From assembly GCF_014644295.1 (NCBI RefSeq), contig NZ_BMKK01000003.1, forward strand, positions 62,001-126,000: a DNA stretch of 64,000 bases, read 5' to 3'. The translations under genes and the position numbers were made by a program. The notes under the pieces are model-generated. The model searched no databases. It was given only the letters and a program-made list of their open reading frames with translations, and had not been told where the DNA came from. Shown here in pieces: positions 6,899-16,252 of this stretch; positions within the stretch are counted from its first letter, which is position 1, and every line of letters starts with the position of its first letter. Source of the DNA: Emticicia aquatilis. Lineage in GTDB: Bacteria > Bacteroidota > Bacteroidia > Cytophagales > Spirosomataceae.

Positions 6899-8545
6899 AT
6901 GAAACAAGGATATTTATTGGTAATGTATTTTATTTTAGGATCAATTACTGATGCTTACTCTCAAACAAAATACAAATACCTTGTCTTGCTCAAAGACAAG
7001 GATAATTCGCCATATTCGGTAAATACGCCTCTTGATTTTCTTTCAAAAAAAGCCCTTGACCGACGCTTTAAGCAAGGAATTACTGTAAAAACTACTGATT
7101 TACCGCCAAATCCCGCTTATATTTCGAGTATTCAGCAAACAGGGGCAACGGTCATTTATAAATCTCGATGGATGAATGCAGTTTTGGTAGAAGCCACCGA
7201 AACACAAAAAAATACAATTTTGGCCTTGCCATCGGTCAAAGGAGTTGAGTTTAATCGACCACTCAAACAAGCTCGACAGCAGTTAGTAAAAGATAAGTTT
7301 GCCATTGAAAACACCGAAAGTCTAAACTATGGCGATGCAACTGCCCAAATTCAATTATTGGGAGCAGATGCGATGCACAATTTTGGCTTTCATGGAGAAG
7401 GAATGCTGGTGGCTTTGCTTGACGATGGTTTTCTGAATGTCAATACGAGTGCATGTTTGCAGCATCTCGTTCAGCAAAATAAAATCGTAAAGGTGTATGA
7501 TTTTGTGGATAATGACAATACTGTTTATACGCAAGGCGGACACGGAACTGCTGTATTGAGTACGATGGCGGGTTATATTGATAGTCAGATGATTGGCCCC
7601 GCTTTTGGTGCATCAGTGGCATTATTTCGGACAGAAGATATTTTTTCAGAAACACCACTCGAAGAAGCAAATTGGCTTTTTGCCGCCGAAATGGCCGATA
7701 GTTTGGGGGCTGATATTATTAGTTCATCGTTAGGGTATAGTACTTTCGATAACTCAGCCGATAATTATACACCCGCCATGATGGATGGTAAAACCGCCCT
7801 CAGTACACGAGCAGCCGATTTGGCTGCTGCAACGGGTATGGTCATTGTGATTTCGGCAGGGAATTCGGGCAATGACCCTTCTTGGCAAATAATCACTGCT
7901 CCAGCCGATGCCGATTCTGTTTTGGCGGTTGGTGCGGTAACTCGTGCAGGAGTTTACGCTTCGTTTAGTTCGAGAGGGAATTCGGCCGATGGACGAGTAA
8001 AACCCGATGTGGTAGCAGTTGGCAGCGGAACCGCTCTTTGTAATACTTCGGGATTTGCTTCAACCAGTAATGGTACTTCGTTTTCAGCTCCTTTGGTGGC
8101 GGGTTTGGTAGCAGGATTTTGGCAGGCCAACCCGTATCTTACGGCACAGGAAGTAACGAGGGCTATTCGTAGGTCGGGACATCAGTTTGTATCTCCGACC
8201 ATTCAGTTGGGTTATGGATATGCCAATTTTTCGAGGGCAAATACGGCCGTACTGAATGATTTTCCATTGACAGTCATCGAGCCAAATGCTGACTTAGTCT
8301 CGGTGGCGGTTTTGCCTTCAAATAAGTCGGATATTAGCTTGAAATTTTCTAATACACTCATAAACAATAGTTTACGTGTTAGCCTCATAGACCAAAATAC
8401 TAAACAAATTGTTTTTCAAGAAACTTTCACACTTTTGGCCAATCAGGTTACAAAAACCATTTCGCTTAATACGCTCACGCCCGATATTCTACTCCGAATC
8501 GAAGACCTAACACAAAAAAAGACTTTGAAAATTATGCGTTGGTAG
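6899..8545 (+). CDS. Secreted S8 (subtilisin-like) serine peptidase
   Basis: A 548-residue exported protease. A signal peptide (hydrophobic 5-17, cleavage near DAYSQ) is followed by an inhibitor-like prodomain. The S8 catalytic domain spans about 145-435: Asp175 in VALLDDGF, His215 in GGHGTAV, oxyanion Asn321 in SAGNSG, and Ser394 in NGTSFSAPLVAG. The triad is complete, so activity is expected. The last 80 residues form a beta-rich tail ending in a short basic strand (TLKIMRW) like a type IX secretion sorting domain. That would put the enzyme on the cell surface or outside the cell. Homologues of this size in Bacteroidota are usually annotated S8 family peptidases of unknown target. Confidence 0.92.
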   Translation: MKQGYLLVMYFILGSITDAYSQTKYKYLVLLKDKDNSPYSVNTPLDFLSKKALDRRFKQGITVKTTDLPPNPAYISSIQQTGATVIYKSRWMNAVLVEATETQKNTILALPSVKGVEFNRPLKQARQQLVKDKFAIENTESLNYGDATAQIQLLGADAMHNFGFHGEGMLVALLDDGFLNVNTSACLQHLVQQNKIVKVYDFVDNDNTVYTQGGHGTAVLSTMAGYIDSQMIGPAFGASVALFRTEDIFSETPLEEANWLFAAEMADSLGADIISSSLGYSTFDNSADNYTPAMMDGKTALSTRAADLAAATGMVIVISAGNSGNDPSWQIITAPADADSVLAVGAVTRAGVYASFSSRGNSADGRVKPDVVAVGSGTALCNTSGFASTSNGTSFSAPLVAGLVAGFWQANPYLTAQEVTRAIRRSGHQFVSPTIQLGYGYANFSRANTAVLNDFPLTVIEPNADLVSVAVLPSNKSDISLKFSNTLINNSLRVSLIDQNTKQIVFQETFTLLANQVTKTISLNTLTPDILLRIEDLTQKKTLKIMRW

Positions 8546-8546
8546 G

Positions 8547-9413
8547 CTACAAACTTTCGGCAAAATCTTTTAGTGTAATACTCGGCTTACCCAATAAATC
8601 CCATGTTGATTGTGCTTCAAACTTTTCGGGATATTTATTCAGAGCCTCTACGATATGATAGCCATAATCGAATTTCTGACTGAATTTACCCATGATTTTC
8701 ATCACAAACATCGGAGCCCACATCGTGCGAAGCTTTTCTTTTTTATAATGCTGAATAAAAGTTTCGGCGGCTTTGTCTTGCGTAAAAGCTTCTAATCCCT
8801 GTATCACAAAATCTCGATTTTCGTTTTCTTTCAAAACCTCAAATGATTTAGCTACTTGTCGGGCATAGTCTTCGGCAGCAACATAATACATCGCATACTC
8901 CGATTTTCCACCCAGAGCAATCATGCTTCCTTGCTTTGATTGATGTATGATGCTTTCCATAAAAATAGAAGGATAAAAAATCGTATAGACAATACCCGAA
9001 TTCTTGATTTTCTGCACAGCTTCTTGTTTGATTCTAAATACCCACCAGTCAAAATCATTCATGCCTTGATACAAATGCACCAACGAAGAAAGATAAGCTA
9101 TTCGCTTTATTTTTAGTTTTTGAGCAACTGTCAAAATGGAGTCAAGACCTTCTCCTTCGGGGTGAAATTCGTTGGGTTTTTCGGTCTGTTTCACTGATAA
9201 ATTTAAGAAGACTGCATCTTGGCCTTGCATGGCCGTTTCAATATCTGCACGATTGTTTATATCACCTTTAATGATTTTTGTGGTAGGAAAAAGCTCTGTT
9301 GCCAAGTCGGTACTACGCACCAAAAGAGTCAGTTCAAACCCTGCTGTAATTAATGCCTTCGTGACGGGTTTTCCGAGCAAACCAGTTGAACCGATGATAA
9401 GTATCTTTTTCAT
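8547..9413 (-). CDS. NmrA-like NAD(P)-binding Rossmann-fold protein
   Basis: A 288-residue atypical short-chain dehydrogenase/NmrA-like protein. The dinucleotide-binding glycine motif GSTGLLGKPV sits at residues 8-17, and the second strand ends in LLVRS, which may favour NADP. GDINNRADIETAMQGQDAVFLNLS is the family's third and fourth strand region. A YxxxK active site is not evident, so it may be a sensor or binding protein rather than a dehydrogenase. It is encoded convergently with the subtilase with a 1-bp gap and no operon partner. Confidence 0.85.
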   Translation of the reverse strand: MKKILIIGSTGLLGKPVTKALITAGFELTLLVRSTDLATELFPTTKIIKGDINNRADIETAMQGQDAVFLNLSVKQTEKPNEFHPEGEGLDSILTVAQKLKIKRIAYLSSLVHLYQGMNDFDWWVFRIKQEAVQKIKNSGIVYTIFYPSIFMESIIHQSKQGSMIALGGKSEYAMYYVAAEDYARQVAKSFEVLKENENRDFVIQGLEAFTQDKAAETFIQHYKKEKLRTMWAPMFVMKIMGKFSQKFDYGYHIVEALNKYPEKFEAQSTWDLLGKPSITLKDFAESL

Positions 9414-9605
9414 AATGTTTTTTATAAAAATAGCTTTTGCTTGATAGTCAACGTTTTATGTAGCTACATTGAATGCTTAAACAAATAAAATACTGAAAAC
9501 TAATAAAGCCAACCTTTCAATAACTTTATTTAAAAAATCTGTGTAGAATGATAACCATGCTCATTTTTATGAGTTATTTTGTATGAATCTAATCAAACTG
9601 ACCTT

Positions 9606-10619
9606 ATGAAGAATCTTTTTGTAATATTGGCTGCGGTCATTTTACTCACAAACTGCGAAAAAAAGACAAGTAATGAAATTTCTCAAGCCTCAACGACGGT
9701 TTCGGACGAAATCCAGACAGGAGGAGTGAAGATGGTAGAAATCGAAACTTTAGCTGGAAAATTTAAAGTATGGACTAAAAAATTTGGTGATAATCCACGA
9801 ATAAAAATCCTATTGCTACACGGAGGCCCAGCCATGACCCACGAATATATGGAGTGTTTTGAGAGTTTCTTCCCGAAAGAAGGCTTCGAGATGTACGAAT
9901 ATGACCAACTTGGCTCTTACTATTCAGACCAACCCCAAAATGATTCTCTCTGGACAACCCCACGATTCGTAGAAGAAGTTGAGCAAGTACGCAAGGCTTT
10001 GGGCTTGAACAAAGATAATTTTTATCTCCTCGGAAACTCTTGGGGTGGTATTTTGGCAATGGAGTATGCCCTCAAATATCAAGAAAATCTGAAAGGATTG
10101 ATAATCAGCAATATGATGCCGAGTATTCCTGATTATGCCAAATACAATGAAGTGTTGCGAAGCCAAATGCGTAAATCATTGGTTGATTCGCTCAATGCTT
10201 TTGAAGCCGCTGGAGACTTCAAAAACCCAGTCTATGTCGATTTGGTTACTCGTGAATATTACAACCAACACATTTGTCGCTTGCCCGAATGGCCTGAGCC
10301 AGTCAATCGTACTTTTAAACACTTAAACGAGCATGTTTATGTTTTGATGCAAGGCCCAAGCGAGTTTAAGGTAGGTGGAAGATTACTGACTTGGGATAGA
10401 AAAGCGAGTTTACCGAATATAAAAGTTCCAACGCTCGCCATCGGAGCAAAATATGATACAATGGACCCCAAAGCAATGGAGTCTATCAGTAAATCGGTGC
10501 AAAAAGGGCGTTACCTATATTGTCCAGATGGCAGTCATCTTTCTTTTTGGGATGACCAAAAAACTTATTTCCCAAATGTTATTCAGTTTATAAAAGACGT
10601 TGATGAGAATAGGTTTTAA
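9606..10619 (+). CDS. Lipoprotein alpha/beta hydrolase, proline iminopeptidase-like
   Basis: A 337-residue hydrolase. The N-terminus is a lipoprotein signal with Cys17 in ILLTNC. The oxyanion region LLHGGPAMTHEY matches the HGGPG motif of S33 proline iminopeptidases. The nucleophile elbow is GNSWGG, the acid is likely Asp in GAKYDTMDP, and the base is His in DGSHLSFWDD. Family members remove N-terminal proline or hydrolyse small amides and esters. The lipid anchor places this one at the cell envelope. ATG 9606 is preferred over a TTG at 9579 because it begins exactly at the signal peptide. Confidence 0.88.
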   Translation: MKNLFVILAAVILLTNCEKKTSNEISQASTTVSDEIQTGGVKMVEIETLAGKFKVWTKKFGDNPRIKILLLHGGPAMTHEYMECFESFFPKEGFEMYEYDQLGSYYSDQPQNDSLWTTPRFVEEVEQVRKALGLNKDNFYLLGNSWGGILAMEYALKYQENLKGLIISNMMPSIPDYAKYNEVLRSQMRKSLVDSLNAFEAAGDFKNPVYVDLVTREYYNQHICRLPEWPEPVNRTFKHLNEHVYVLMQGPSEFKVGGRLLTWDRKASLPNIKVPTLAIGAKYDTMDPKAMESISKSVQKGRYLYCPDGSHLSFWDDQKTYFPNVIQFIKDVDENRF

Positions 10620-10735
10620 AAATAGCCTTATAAGCTATTACTTTTGAAATGAGTGAAATTTCAGATAGTTTTGCTATTATTATATGGGCAAATATCCAGT
10701 TTGTCCTACTGTTAACCTATTGAACACCATAAAAG

Positions 10736-12502
10736 ATGTCACAACCTATAAACCGAGTTTTCGAATTATTAGATACTTCTATTGCCAAATACAATAAACC
10801 AGATGTTTTTGCTTCAAAAATAAAAGGCGAATGGCACCGTCTGACAGCCAACGATTTTTTACAAGCCATTAATCAGTTAAGCCTCGGTTTACTAAGTATT
10901 GGCATCGAAAAAGACGATAAGATTGCGGTTATTTCAGAGAGCCGTCCCGAATGGAATATCGTAGATTTTGCCATTCAGCAAGTTGGAGCGATTGGCGTAC
11001 CACTTTATCCAAATATCACGGTTGACGATTATAGCTATATATTCAATGATGCCAGTATAAAATTGGTTTTTGTGGGCGACGCCGACCTTCTCAAAAAAGC
11101 TCAAGAGGCAGCCAAAGAAGCCCCCAGTGTACAAGAAATTTATTGTTTCGATAAAATTGTCGGTAATAATTATTGGAAAGAAATTTTAGAGAAAGCCAAT
11201 AGCAAAGATGGCGAAAAGCTGGAAAGCATTAAACAAGGTATCAGGACTGACGATTTATTGACAATCATTTACACATCAGGTACAACTGGTAATCCAAAAG
11301 GTGTGATGCTTTCGCACCGAAATCTGATTAGTAATTTCGAATCATGCCGAGATAACTTTCCGATTGATGAAACCTGTCGAGCTTTGAGTTTCCTGCCACT
11401 CAACCATGTGTATGAGCGTATGGTTTTGTATCTCTACATGAGCAAAGGGATGTCGATATATTACGCCCAAAATATGGCAACAATCGCCGACGATTTGCGT
11501 GATGTACAACCACATATATTTACAACCGTACCACGATTGCTCGAAAAAGTATATGATAAAATTGTGGCAAAAGGCTACGAACTAAGCGGGCTAAAACGTC
11601 GAATTTTCTTGTGGGCTTTAGATTTAGGTCTGAAATATGACCCTAATCAAGAGTTTGGAGCGTGGTATAGTTTTCAGCTAAAATGGGCGAGAAAGCTTGT
11701 TTTTAGTAAGTGGCAGGAGGCTTTGGGCGGAAATATCCGCATGATTTGCTCGGGAGCGGCAGCTTTGCAGCCACGCTTAGCGAGAGTTTTCTGGGCGGCG
11801 GGCATTCCTGTTTCGGAAGGATACGGCATGACCGAAACATCGCCCGTAATTGCTACTAATCGAGTAATGCCTTTAGATTTAAGGATAGGCACAGTAGGCC
11901 CAATCATTGACGGAACGACAGTAAAAATTGCCGAAGATGGCGAGATACTCGTAAAAGGCCCCAACGTGATGCTGGGATATTATAATAAACCTGAACTTAC
12001 GAAAGAAGTAATCGACCACGACGGCTGGCTGCACACAGGCGACATTGGCAAACTCGAAGAAGGAAAGTATTTGAAAATCACCGACCGTAAAAAAGAAATT
12101 TTTAAGACATCGGGTGGAAAATACGTTGCTCCGCAAGTGCTTGAAAACAAGATGAAAGAGTCGGTGTATATCGAACAAATGATGGTTGTGGGCGAAAGTC
12201 AGAAATTTCCTGCGGCCTTGATTATTCCTGAGTTTGTGTCCCTTCGGGAATGGTGTAAATCGCAAGGAATTGCCTATACTTCTGACGCCGAAATGATTAA
12301 AAATCAGCAAGTCTTGAAGTTAATTTTTGGTGAAATTGCCAGATTCAATAAAGAATTTGCTTCTTATGAGCAAGTAAAGAAATTTACGCTTTTATCAAAC
12401 CCGTGGACGGTTGAAGGAGGTGAAATCACGCCAACCCTAAAACCTAAACGCAAGGCAATCATGGCTAAATACAAAGATGTGATTGATAGAATGTATGAGT
12501 GA
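10736..12502 (+). CDS. Long-chain fatty acid-CoA ligase (AMP-forming)
   Basis: A 588-residue acyl-adenylate-forming enzyme that activates fatty acids to acyl-CoA using ATP. The AMP-binding P-loop YTSGTTGNPKG is at 179-189. LPLNHVYERM, GYGMTETSPV (adenine site), DGWLHTGDIG (ribose-binding Asp) and the hinge TDRKKEIFKTSGGKYVAP are all present. The C-terminal region carries a late lysine in TPTLKPKRKAI, as in the long-chain acyl-CoA synthetase branch. It is probably a peripheral membrane or cytosolic protein. The gene stands alone and is followed by a repeat-rich spacer. Confidence 0.95.
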   Translation: MSQPINRVFELLDTSIAKYNKPDVFASKIKGEWHRLTANDFLQAINQLSLGLLSIGIEKDDKIAVISESRPEWNIVDFAIQQVGAIGVPLYPNITVDDYSYIFNDASIKLVFVGDADLLKKAQEAAKEAPSVQEIYCFDKIVGNNYWKEILEKANSKDGEKLESIKQGIRTDDLLTIIYTSGTTGNPKGVMLSHRNLISNFESCRDNFPIDETCRALSFLPLNHVYERMVLYLYMSKGMSIYYAQNMATIADDLRDVQPHIFTTVPRLLEKVYDKIVAKGYELSGLKRRIFLWALDLGLKYDPNQEFGAWYSFQLKWARKLVFSKWQEALGGNIRMICSGAAALQPRLARVFWAAGIPVSEGYGMTETSPVIATNRVMPLDLRIGTVGPIIDGTTVKIAEDGEILVKGPNVMLGYYNKPELTKEVIDHDGWLHTGDIGKLEEGKYLKITDRKKEIFKTSGGKYVAPQVLENKMKESVYIEQMMVVGESQKFPAALIIPEFVSLREWCKSQGIAYTSDAEMIKNQQVLKLIFGEIARFNKEFASYEQVKKFTLLSNPWTVEGGEITPTLKPKRKAIMAKYKDVIDRMYE

Positions 12503-12508
12503 TTTTTA

Positions 12509-12608
12509 ATGTAGAATTAAGAATGTAGAATTAAGAATGCAGTGTAACTTGTTGATTGTCAGTTTAATATGTCGATAATTATTAATTATTAATTCTTAAT
12601 TCTTAATT
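12509..12608. repeat. AATTAAGAATG-type intergenic repeat
   Basis: The word atgtagaattaaga occurs twice in tandem at 12509-12538. It is answered by an inverted ttaattcttaattcttaatt run near 12590-12608, so the whole spacer can fold on itself. The 19-nt word GAATTAAGAATGTAGAATT (12514-12532) recurs inverted at 35483-35501, next to rpoC, which marks it as a dispersed repeat. Confidence 0.6.
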
Positions 12609-12668
12609 TCATTGAAACCTGTCGGCATTTTTTCGTGTTGTGTTTAGAGCAAAGAAAAAAACCTAAAT

Positions 12669-14213
12669 ATGCCCTCTCAACAAATAGAGTTAAATTCGGT
12701 CGGTGCATTTCCGAAACTGTTTTTAGATTATATTTCAAAAAACGAAAATCTTACAAAATTCTACAATCAATATCCTGATTTACAAGGGTTTAGTAAAGTA
12801 ATCGAATCAAGGAAGTTTTCGGATGATAAACGTTCTACCTTGGTTTCGGTTCTCAAAAAACAGTATCAAGGCTTAGAAAATACCCCCGATTTTGATGCCC
12901 TATTGCAAGCCAATACTTTTACCGTAACAACTGGCCACCAGCTAAATATTTTTACTGGCCCGCTTTATGTGATATATAAAATTGTTACGATTATCAATTT
13001 GGCAAAAAAATTAAAAGCCGAATTTCCTGCTTATAATTTTGTGCCTGTTTATTGGATGGCCAGCGAAGACCATGATTTTGCCGAAATCGCTTCTTTTAAT
13101 CTTTTCGGAAAGACCTATAAATGGGAAACCGAACAAAAAGGAGCAGTTGGACGCATGAACCCTGCTGAATTGCAGACTATTTTCGACGAACTTTCTGAAA
13201 AACCAGCACTATTCGAAGAGGCGTATCTGAAAAACCCTACATTATCGGCGGCGGTTCGCCAGTATATGCACCAGCTTTTTTGTAGCGAAGGTCTGATTTG
13301 TTTAGATGCCGATGATGTTGCCTTGAAAGGTATCTTTAGCGATATTATCAAAGATGATTTATTGCAAAATTCAGCCAATAAAATTGTCAGCGAAACTTCA
13401 GAAGAACTCAATAAAATGGGTTATCATACCCAAATTACGCCTCGTGAAATCAATTTCTTTTATCTCGAAAATGGACTTCGTGAAAGAATAGTTTTTGAGG
13501 AAGGACAATTTAAAGTGCTAAATTCTGAGTTAGTATTTTCGCAAGACGAAATTCTCCAAATACTTAAAGAACATCCCGAACGCTTTAGCCCGAACGTGGT
13601 TTTGCGTCCACTTTATCAAGAAACAATCTTGCCAAATTTGGCCTATATCGGTGGTCCGTCAGAAGTGCCGTATTGGTTACAACTCAAAGGTATTTTCGAC
13701 CACTATGGTGAGCAGTTTCCGCTGTTGATGCCACGAAACTTTGCTTTGGTAGTCAATCAAGCCAATAAAAAACGCATTGATAAACTCGGTATCACGACCG
13801 AAGAACTTTTTGCCGATGAAGTTGCTCTTCGCAGAAGTTTTGTGGAGAGAAATTCAGAAAATTCACTGAGTCTTGCCTTTGAAATTGATGATGTAAGCGA
13901 AGTTTTTGAACGCATCTTGAAAAAATCATTGGTAATAGACCAAACAATGAAAGGTGCGGTAGAAGCCGAGAAAGCAAAAATCATTACTTCGCTCGAAAAC
14001 CTCGAAAAACGCATCAAGAAAGCCGAAGAACGTAATCAAGAAACAGCAGTTACCCAGCTTTTAGGTTTAAAACAAAAACTCTTCCCTGATGGTGGTTTGC
14101 AAGAGCGTAAAGAAAATTTCTTGAATTTTTATCTCAACGATAAGGAATTTATCAACAAACTCCTCGAAGCTTTCGACCCGATTGATTATAGCTTTAATAT
14201 TATTGAGATTTAA
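12669..14213 (+). CDS. bshC: Bacillithiol biosynthesis cysteine-adding enzyme BshC
   Basis: A 514-residue protein that adds cysteine to glucosaminyl-malate in the last step of bacillithiol synthesis. Recognisable blocks are VTTGHQLNIFTGPLYVIYKI near residue 90, VYWMASEDHDFAEI near 120, and LYQETILPNLAYIGGPSEVPYWLQLKG near 325. A long coiled-coil of charged residues follows at about 410-490. The first two blocks are the signature of the family. The other pathway genes (bshA, bshB) are not in this window. The gene is preceded by a repeat-rich spacer and followed 44 bp later by a small lipoprotein gene. Confidence 0.95.
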   Translation: MPSQQIELNSVGAFPKLFLDYISKNENLTKFYNQYPDLQGFSKVIESRKFSDDKRSTLVSVLKKQYQGLENTPDFDALLQANTFTVTTGHQLNIFTGPLYVIYKIVTIINLAKKLKAEFPAYNFVPVYWMASEDHDFAEIASFNLFGKTYKWETEQKGAVGRMNPAELQTIFDELSEKPALFEEAYLKNPTLSAAVRQYMHQLFCSEGLICLDADDVALKGIFSDIIKDDLLQNSANKIVSETSEELNKMGYHTQITPREINFFYLENGLRERIVFEEGQFKVLNSELVFSQDEILQILKEHPERFSPNVVLRPLYQETILPNLAYIGGPSEVPYWLQLKGIFDHYGEQFPLLMPRNFALVVNQANKKRIDKLGITTEELFADEVALRRSFVERNSENSLSLAFEIDDVSEVFERILKKSLVIDQTMKGAVEAEKAKIITSLENLEKRIKKAEERNQETAVTQLLGLKQKLFPDGGLQERKENFLNFYLNDKEFINKLLEAFDPIDYSFNIIEI

Positions 14214-14257
14214 AGTATAAATCAAATATAGAAAAATATACAACCACACTAAAAAAC

Positions 14258-15037
14258 ATGAAAAGACTCATATTTTCTGTCTTAATACTCTCATTCATTA
14301 GCTGTGAGCAAAGCACAATAACAAAAAACATTGATACTTCTTGTTTTTTGGAAAAAGTATCCAACGAAAATGGTACTTTTAATAGTTCATTTAAATATGA
14401 TGTACAAAATAGAGTAACAAACTTTACCGCTTTTAATAGTAAACTTAACTTTGATATTTCTTACGACGATTCTAAGCGTTCTAAAACTATTAATAGTTCA
14501 TTTTTAGGACAAATACAAATATTTTATGATGCAAGTGGAAACATTACATCTGCAAAAACTCAGTATGGGGATTTTTCATTTCAATATGATGGAGAAGTAA
14601 TTAAACAAATAACCGTAGAATCTAACGTTTCGCAGATTGTTTCGGGTAGTAAGACTACAATATTTAGATTTGAGTTTTTAGGTAGAAATGTAAAAAAGGT
14701 ATTTCTCAATAAAGGTAGCCAACTTCAAAACTTTTTGATTTTTGAAGGAGTCGATTATGATAATAATAAGACAATCTATTCGAAGGAGGCAAAAGAGTAT
14801 TTTTTAATTGCTAATATTATAGGTTATATCAGTAGTAATTCTGAAATAGACTTTTCGGTAATTAGTGATAATAATGTATTAGCAACTAATATTTATAATT
14901 TTAAAGGAACAGGGTATTTCGCTAACCAAAAATACAATTACAAATACAATACGAATGGTTATCCAGTTTCACTACAATATTCTTTACAACCTTCGGGGGC
15001 AACTGTAATTTATAATTACTCTTATATTTGCCAATAG
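14258..15037 (+). CDS. Hypothetical lipoprotein with YD-like strand repeats
   Basis: A 259-residue exported protein with a lipoprotein signal (MKRLIFSVLILSFISC, Cys16). The mature part is a run of short beta strands with YD-repeat-like phrases: FKYDVQNRVTNF, ISYDDSKRSK, IFYDASGNITSA, FQYDGEVIKQI and YKYNTNGYPVSLQYS. This is typical of the Bacteroidota DUF4595-like lipoproteins, whose function is unknown. The gene is AT-rich. A hairpin terminator follows at 15165-15201. Confidence 0.75.
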   Translation: MKRLIFSVLILSFISCEQSTITKNIDTSCFLEKVSNENGTFNSSFKYDVQNRVTNFTAFNSKLNFDISYDDSKRSKTINSSFLGQIQIFYDASGNITSAKTQYGDFSFQYDGEVIKQITVESNVSQIVSGSKTTIFRFEFLGRNVKKVFLNKGSQLQNFLIFEGVDYDNNKTIYSKEAKEYFLIANIIGYISSNSEIDFSVISDNNVLATNIYNFKGTGYFANQKYNYKYNTNGYPVSLQYSLQPSGATVIYNYSYICQ

Positions 15038-15164
15038 AATAACTTTATGATCTCGGAACGTATACCTCCTAAGGCAATTTCAAAATCAAGTTTTGAATAT
15101 TGTTTGCACAAAAGTATATATTGTTTAGCTTGATTTTTAAGGTTTTAAAAGTAAAAAATTAATA

Positions 15165-15201
15165 GGTGTGGTACGTTTTAAAAATGTGCCACACTTTTTT
15201 T
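15165..15201 (+). terminator. Intrinsic terminator before the tetR promoter
   Basis: GGTGTGGTAC (about 15165-15174) and GTGCCACAC flank a loop and are followed by a run of eight or more T. It lies about 130 bp after the lipoprotein stop and just before the tetR promoter, so it separates the two units. Confidence 0.75.
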
Positions 15202-15209
15202 ATAAAATA

Positions 15210-15241
15210 TTTGCATTTCTGAACACTGTTCATTTTATTTG
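15210..15241 (+). promoter_or_regulatory. tetR promoter with operator in its spacer
   Basis: TTTG at 15210-15213, a 20-nt spacer, and TTTATTTG at 15234-15241 (one mismatch to TAnnTTTG). The inverted repeat TGAACA-c-TGTTCA occupies 15220-15232, inside the spacer. A protein bound there would block RNA polymerase. The 15-nt word TTTCTGAACACTGTT (15216-15230) reappears inverted at 16739-16753, in front of the efflux operon. Confidence 0.7.
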
Positions 15242-15269
15242 CATCGTTAAGTAGAAAATTGATTTTCAA

Positions 15270-15902
15270 ATGGGTGTAATTGATAGAAAAGAAAGAGAAA
15301 AAGTTGAAATGAAGCGACAAATTTTGGATGCCGCTCGGTCGCTTTTTTTAGAGCAGGGATTTGAAAAAACGAGTATTCGTAATATTGCCGAAGTAATAGA
15401 GTATAGTGCCGGTACAATTTATTTGTACTTTAAAGATAAAAACGAGATTCTTTTCGCTTTGCACGTAGAGGCCTTCGGGGCGTTGATGCAGGCCATGCAA
15501 GCGGGTATCATGAGCGAAAATGACCCTTTTGAAAGATTAGTTGCACTCGGTAAGCATTATCTAAAATACGCTTTTGAAAACCCCGAACTCTATGACTTAA
15601 TGTTTGTCATGACGGCTCCGATGGAAACCTTGGAATGTCGTGAAGAAATTTGGTGCGATGGTGAACGTGCCTTTGAAACCCTCAAATTTGTGGTTGGCGA
15701 ATGTATGCAAGCAGGGTATTTTGAAGGTTTCGATAACGAGACGTTTTCGGTGATGGTTTGGAGCTTGGTGCATGGCTTGGCTACACTTCATTTACGCCGC
15801 CGAACCATGATTTTTGCCGAAGAAAAAAGAATTCAACTATTAGAAGATGCTTATGCCCAATTTGTGCAAATAATCAAACAATACAAATCTTTGGCAGCAT
15901 GA
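15270..15902 (+). CDS. TetR/AcrR-family transcriptional regulator
   Basis: A 210-residue repressor-type protein. The N-terminal TetR DNA-binding domain is clear: KRQILDAARSLFLEQGFEKTSIRNIAEVIEYSAGTIYLYFKDKNEILF (about 15-62), with recognition helix SAGTIYLYF. The rest is the helical ligand-binding and dimer domain. Its own promoter contains a 6-1-6 inverted repeat that recurs before the TolC gene. I infer that it represses itself and the RND efflux operon and releases DNA when a pump substrate binds. It overlaps the next gene by 4 bp (ATGA), so the two are translationally coupled. Confidence 0.93.
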   Translation: MGVIDRKEREKVEMKRQILDAARSLFLEQGFEKTSIRNIAEVIEYSAGTIYLYFKDKNEILFALHVEAFGALMQAMQAGIMSENDPFERLVALGKHYLKYAFENPELYDLMFVMTAPMETLECREEIWCDGERAFETLKFVVGECMQAGYFEGFDNETFSVMVWSLVHGLATLHLRRRTMIFAEEKRIQLLEDAYAQFVQIIKQYKSLAA

Positions 15903-16249
15903 AAAAACTTCTAATTCTTGAAGAAATTGCTCAGTTTTTACTCGGAATATTTCTTTTTAGTCAATTAAATTTTGCTTGGTGGTGGTTTCCTGCATTGATT
16001 CTTGTACCCGATTTTAGCATGGTGGGGTATCTTATAAATCCGAAAATTGGAGCGTGGCTTTATAACTTTTTTCATCATAAATTATTGGCCGTAATTGTTT
16101 TTGTTTTAGGGTATTATGTTGATAGTCAGTATGTTATTCTTGCAGGTGTAATTCTTTTTGCTCACTCGGCAATGGATAGAATTTTTGGATATGGTTTAAA
16201 ATATGAAGATGCTTTCAGCAATACGCATCTCGGAAAAATTGGAAAATAG
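15899..16249 (+). CDS. DUF4260-type small membrane protein
   Basis: A 116-residue integral membrane protein with about four hydrophobic segments. The pattern FSQLNFAWWWFPALILVPDFSMVGYL, then GAWLYNFFHHKLLAVIVFVLGYY, then HSAMDRIFGYGLKYEDAFSNTHLG fits the DUF4260 family, whose function is unknown. The start overlaps the tetR stop by 4 bp (ATGA) and a hotdog-fold gene begins 4 bp after it. The three genes therefore form one tight operon under the tetR promoter. Confidence 0.8.
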   Translation: MKKLLILEEIAQFLLGIFLFSQLNFAWWWFPALILVPDFSMVGYLINPKIGAWLYNFFHHKLLAVIVFVLGYYVDSQYVILAGVILFAHSAMDRIFGYGLKYEDAFSNTHLGKIGK

Positions 16250-16252
16250 AAA

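Noticed and set aside
10621-10640. AATAGC...GCTATT hairpin after the lipoprotein hydrolase
   Set aside because: Only a 6-bp stem with weak T run; too short to call as a terminator.
12509-12608. Possible CRISPR-like array because of repeated ATTAAGAATG words
   Set aside because: Repeats are AT-rich, tandem without unique spacers and inverted on one side, and no cas gene is present.
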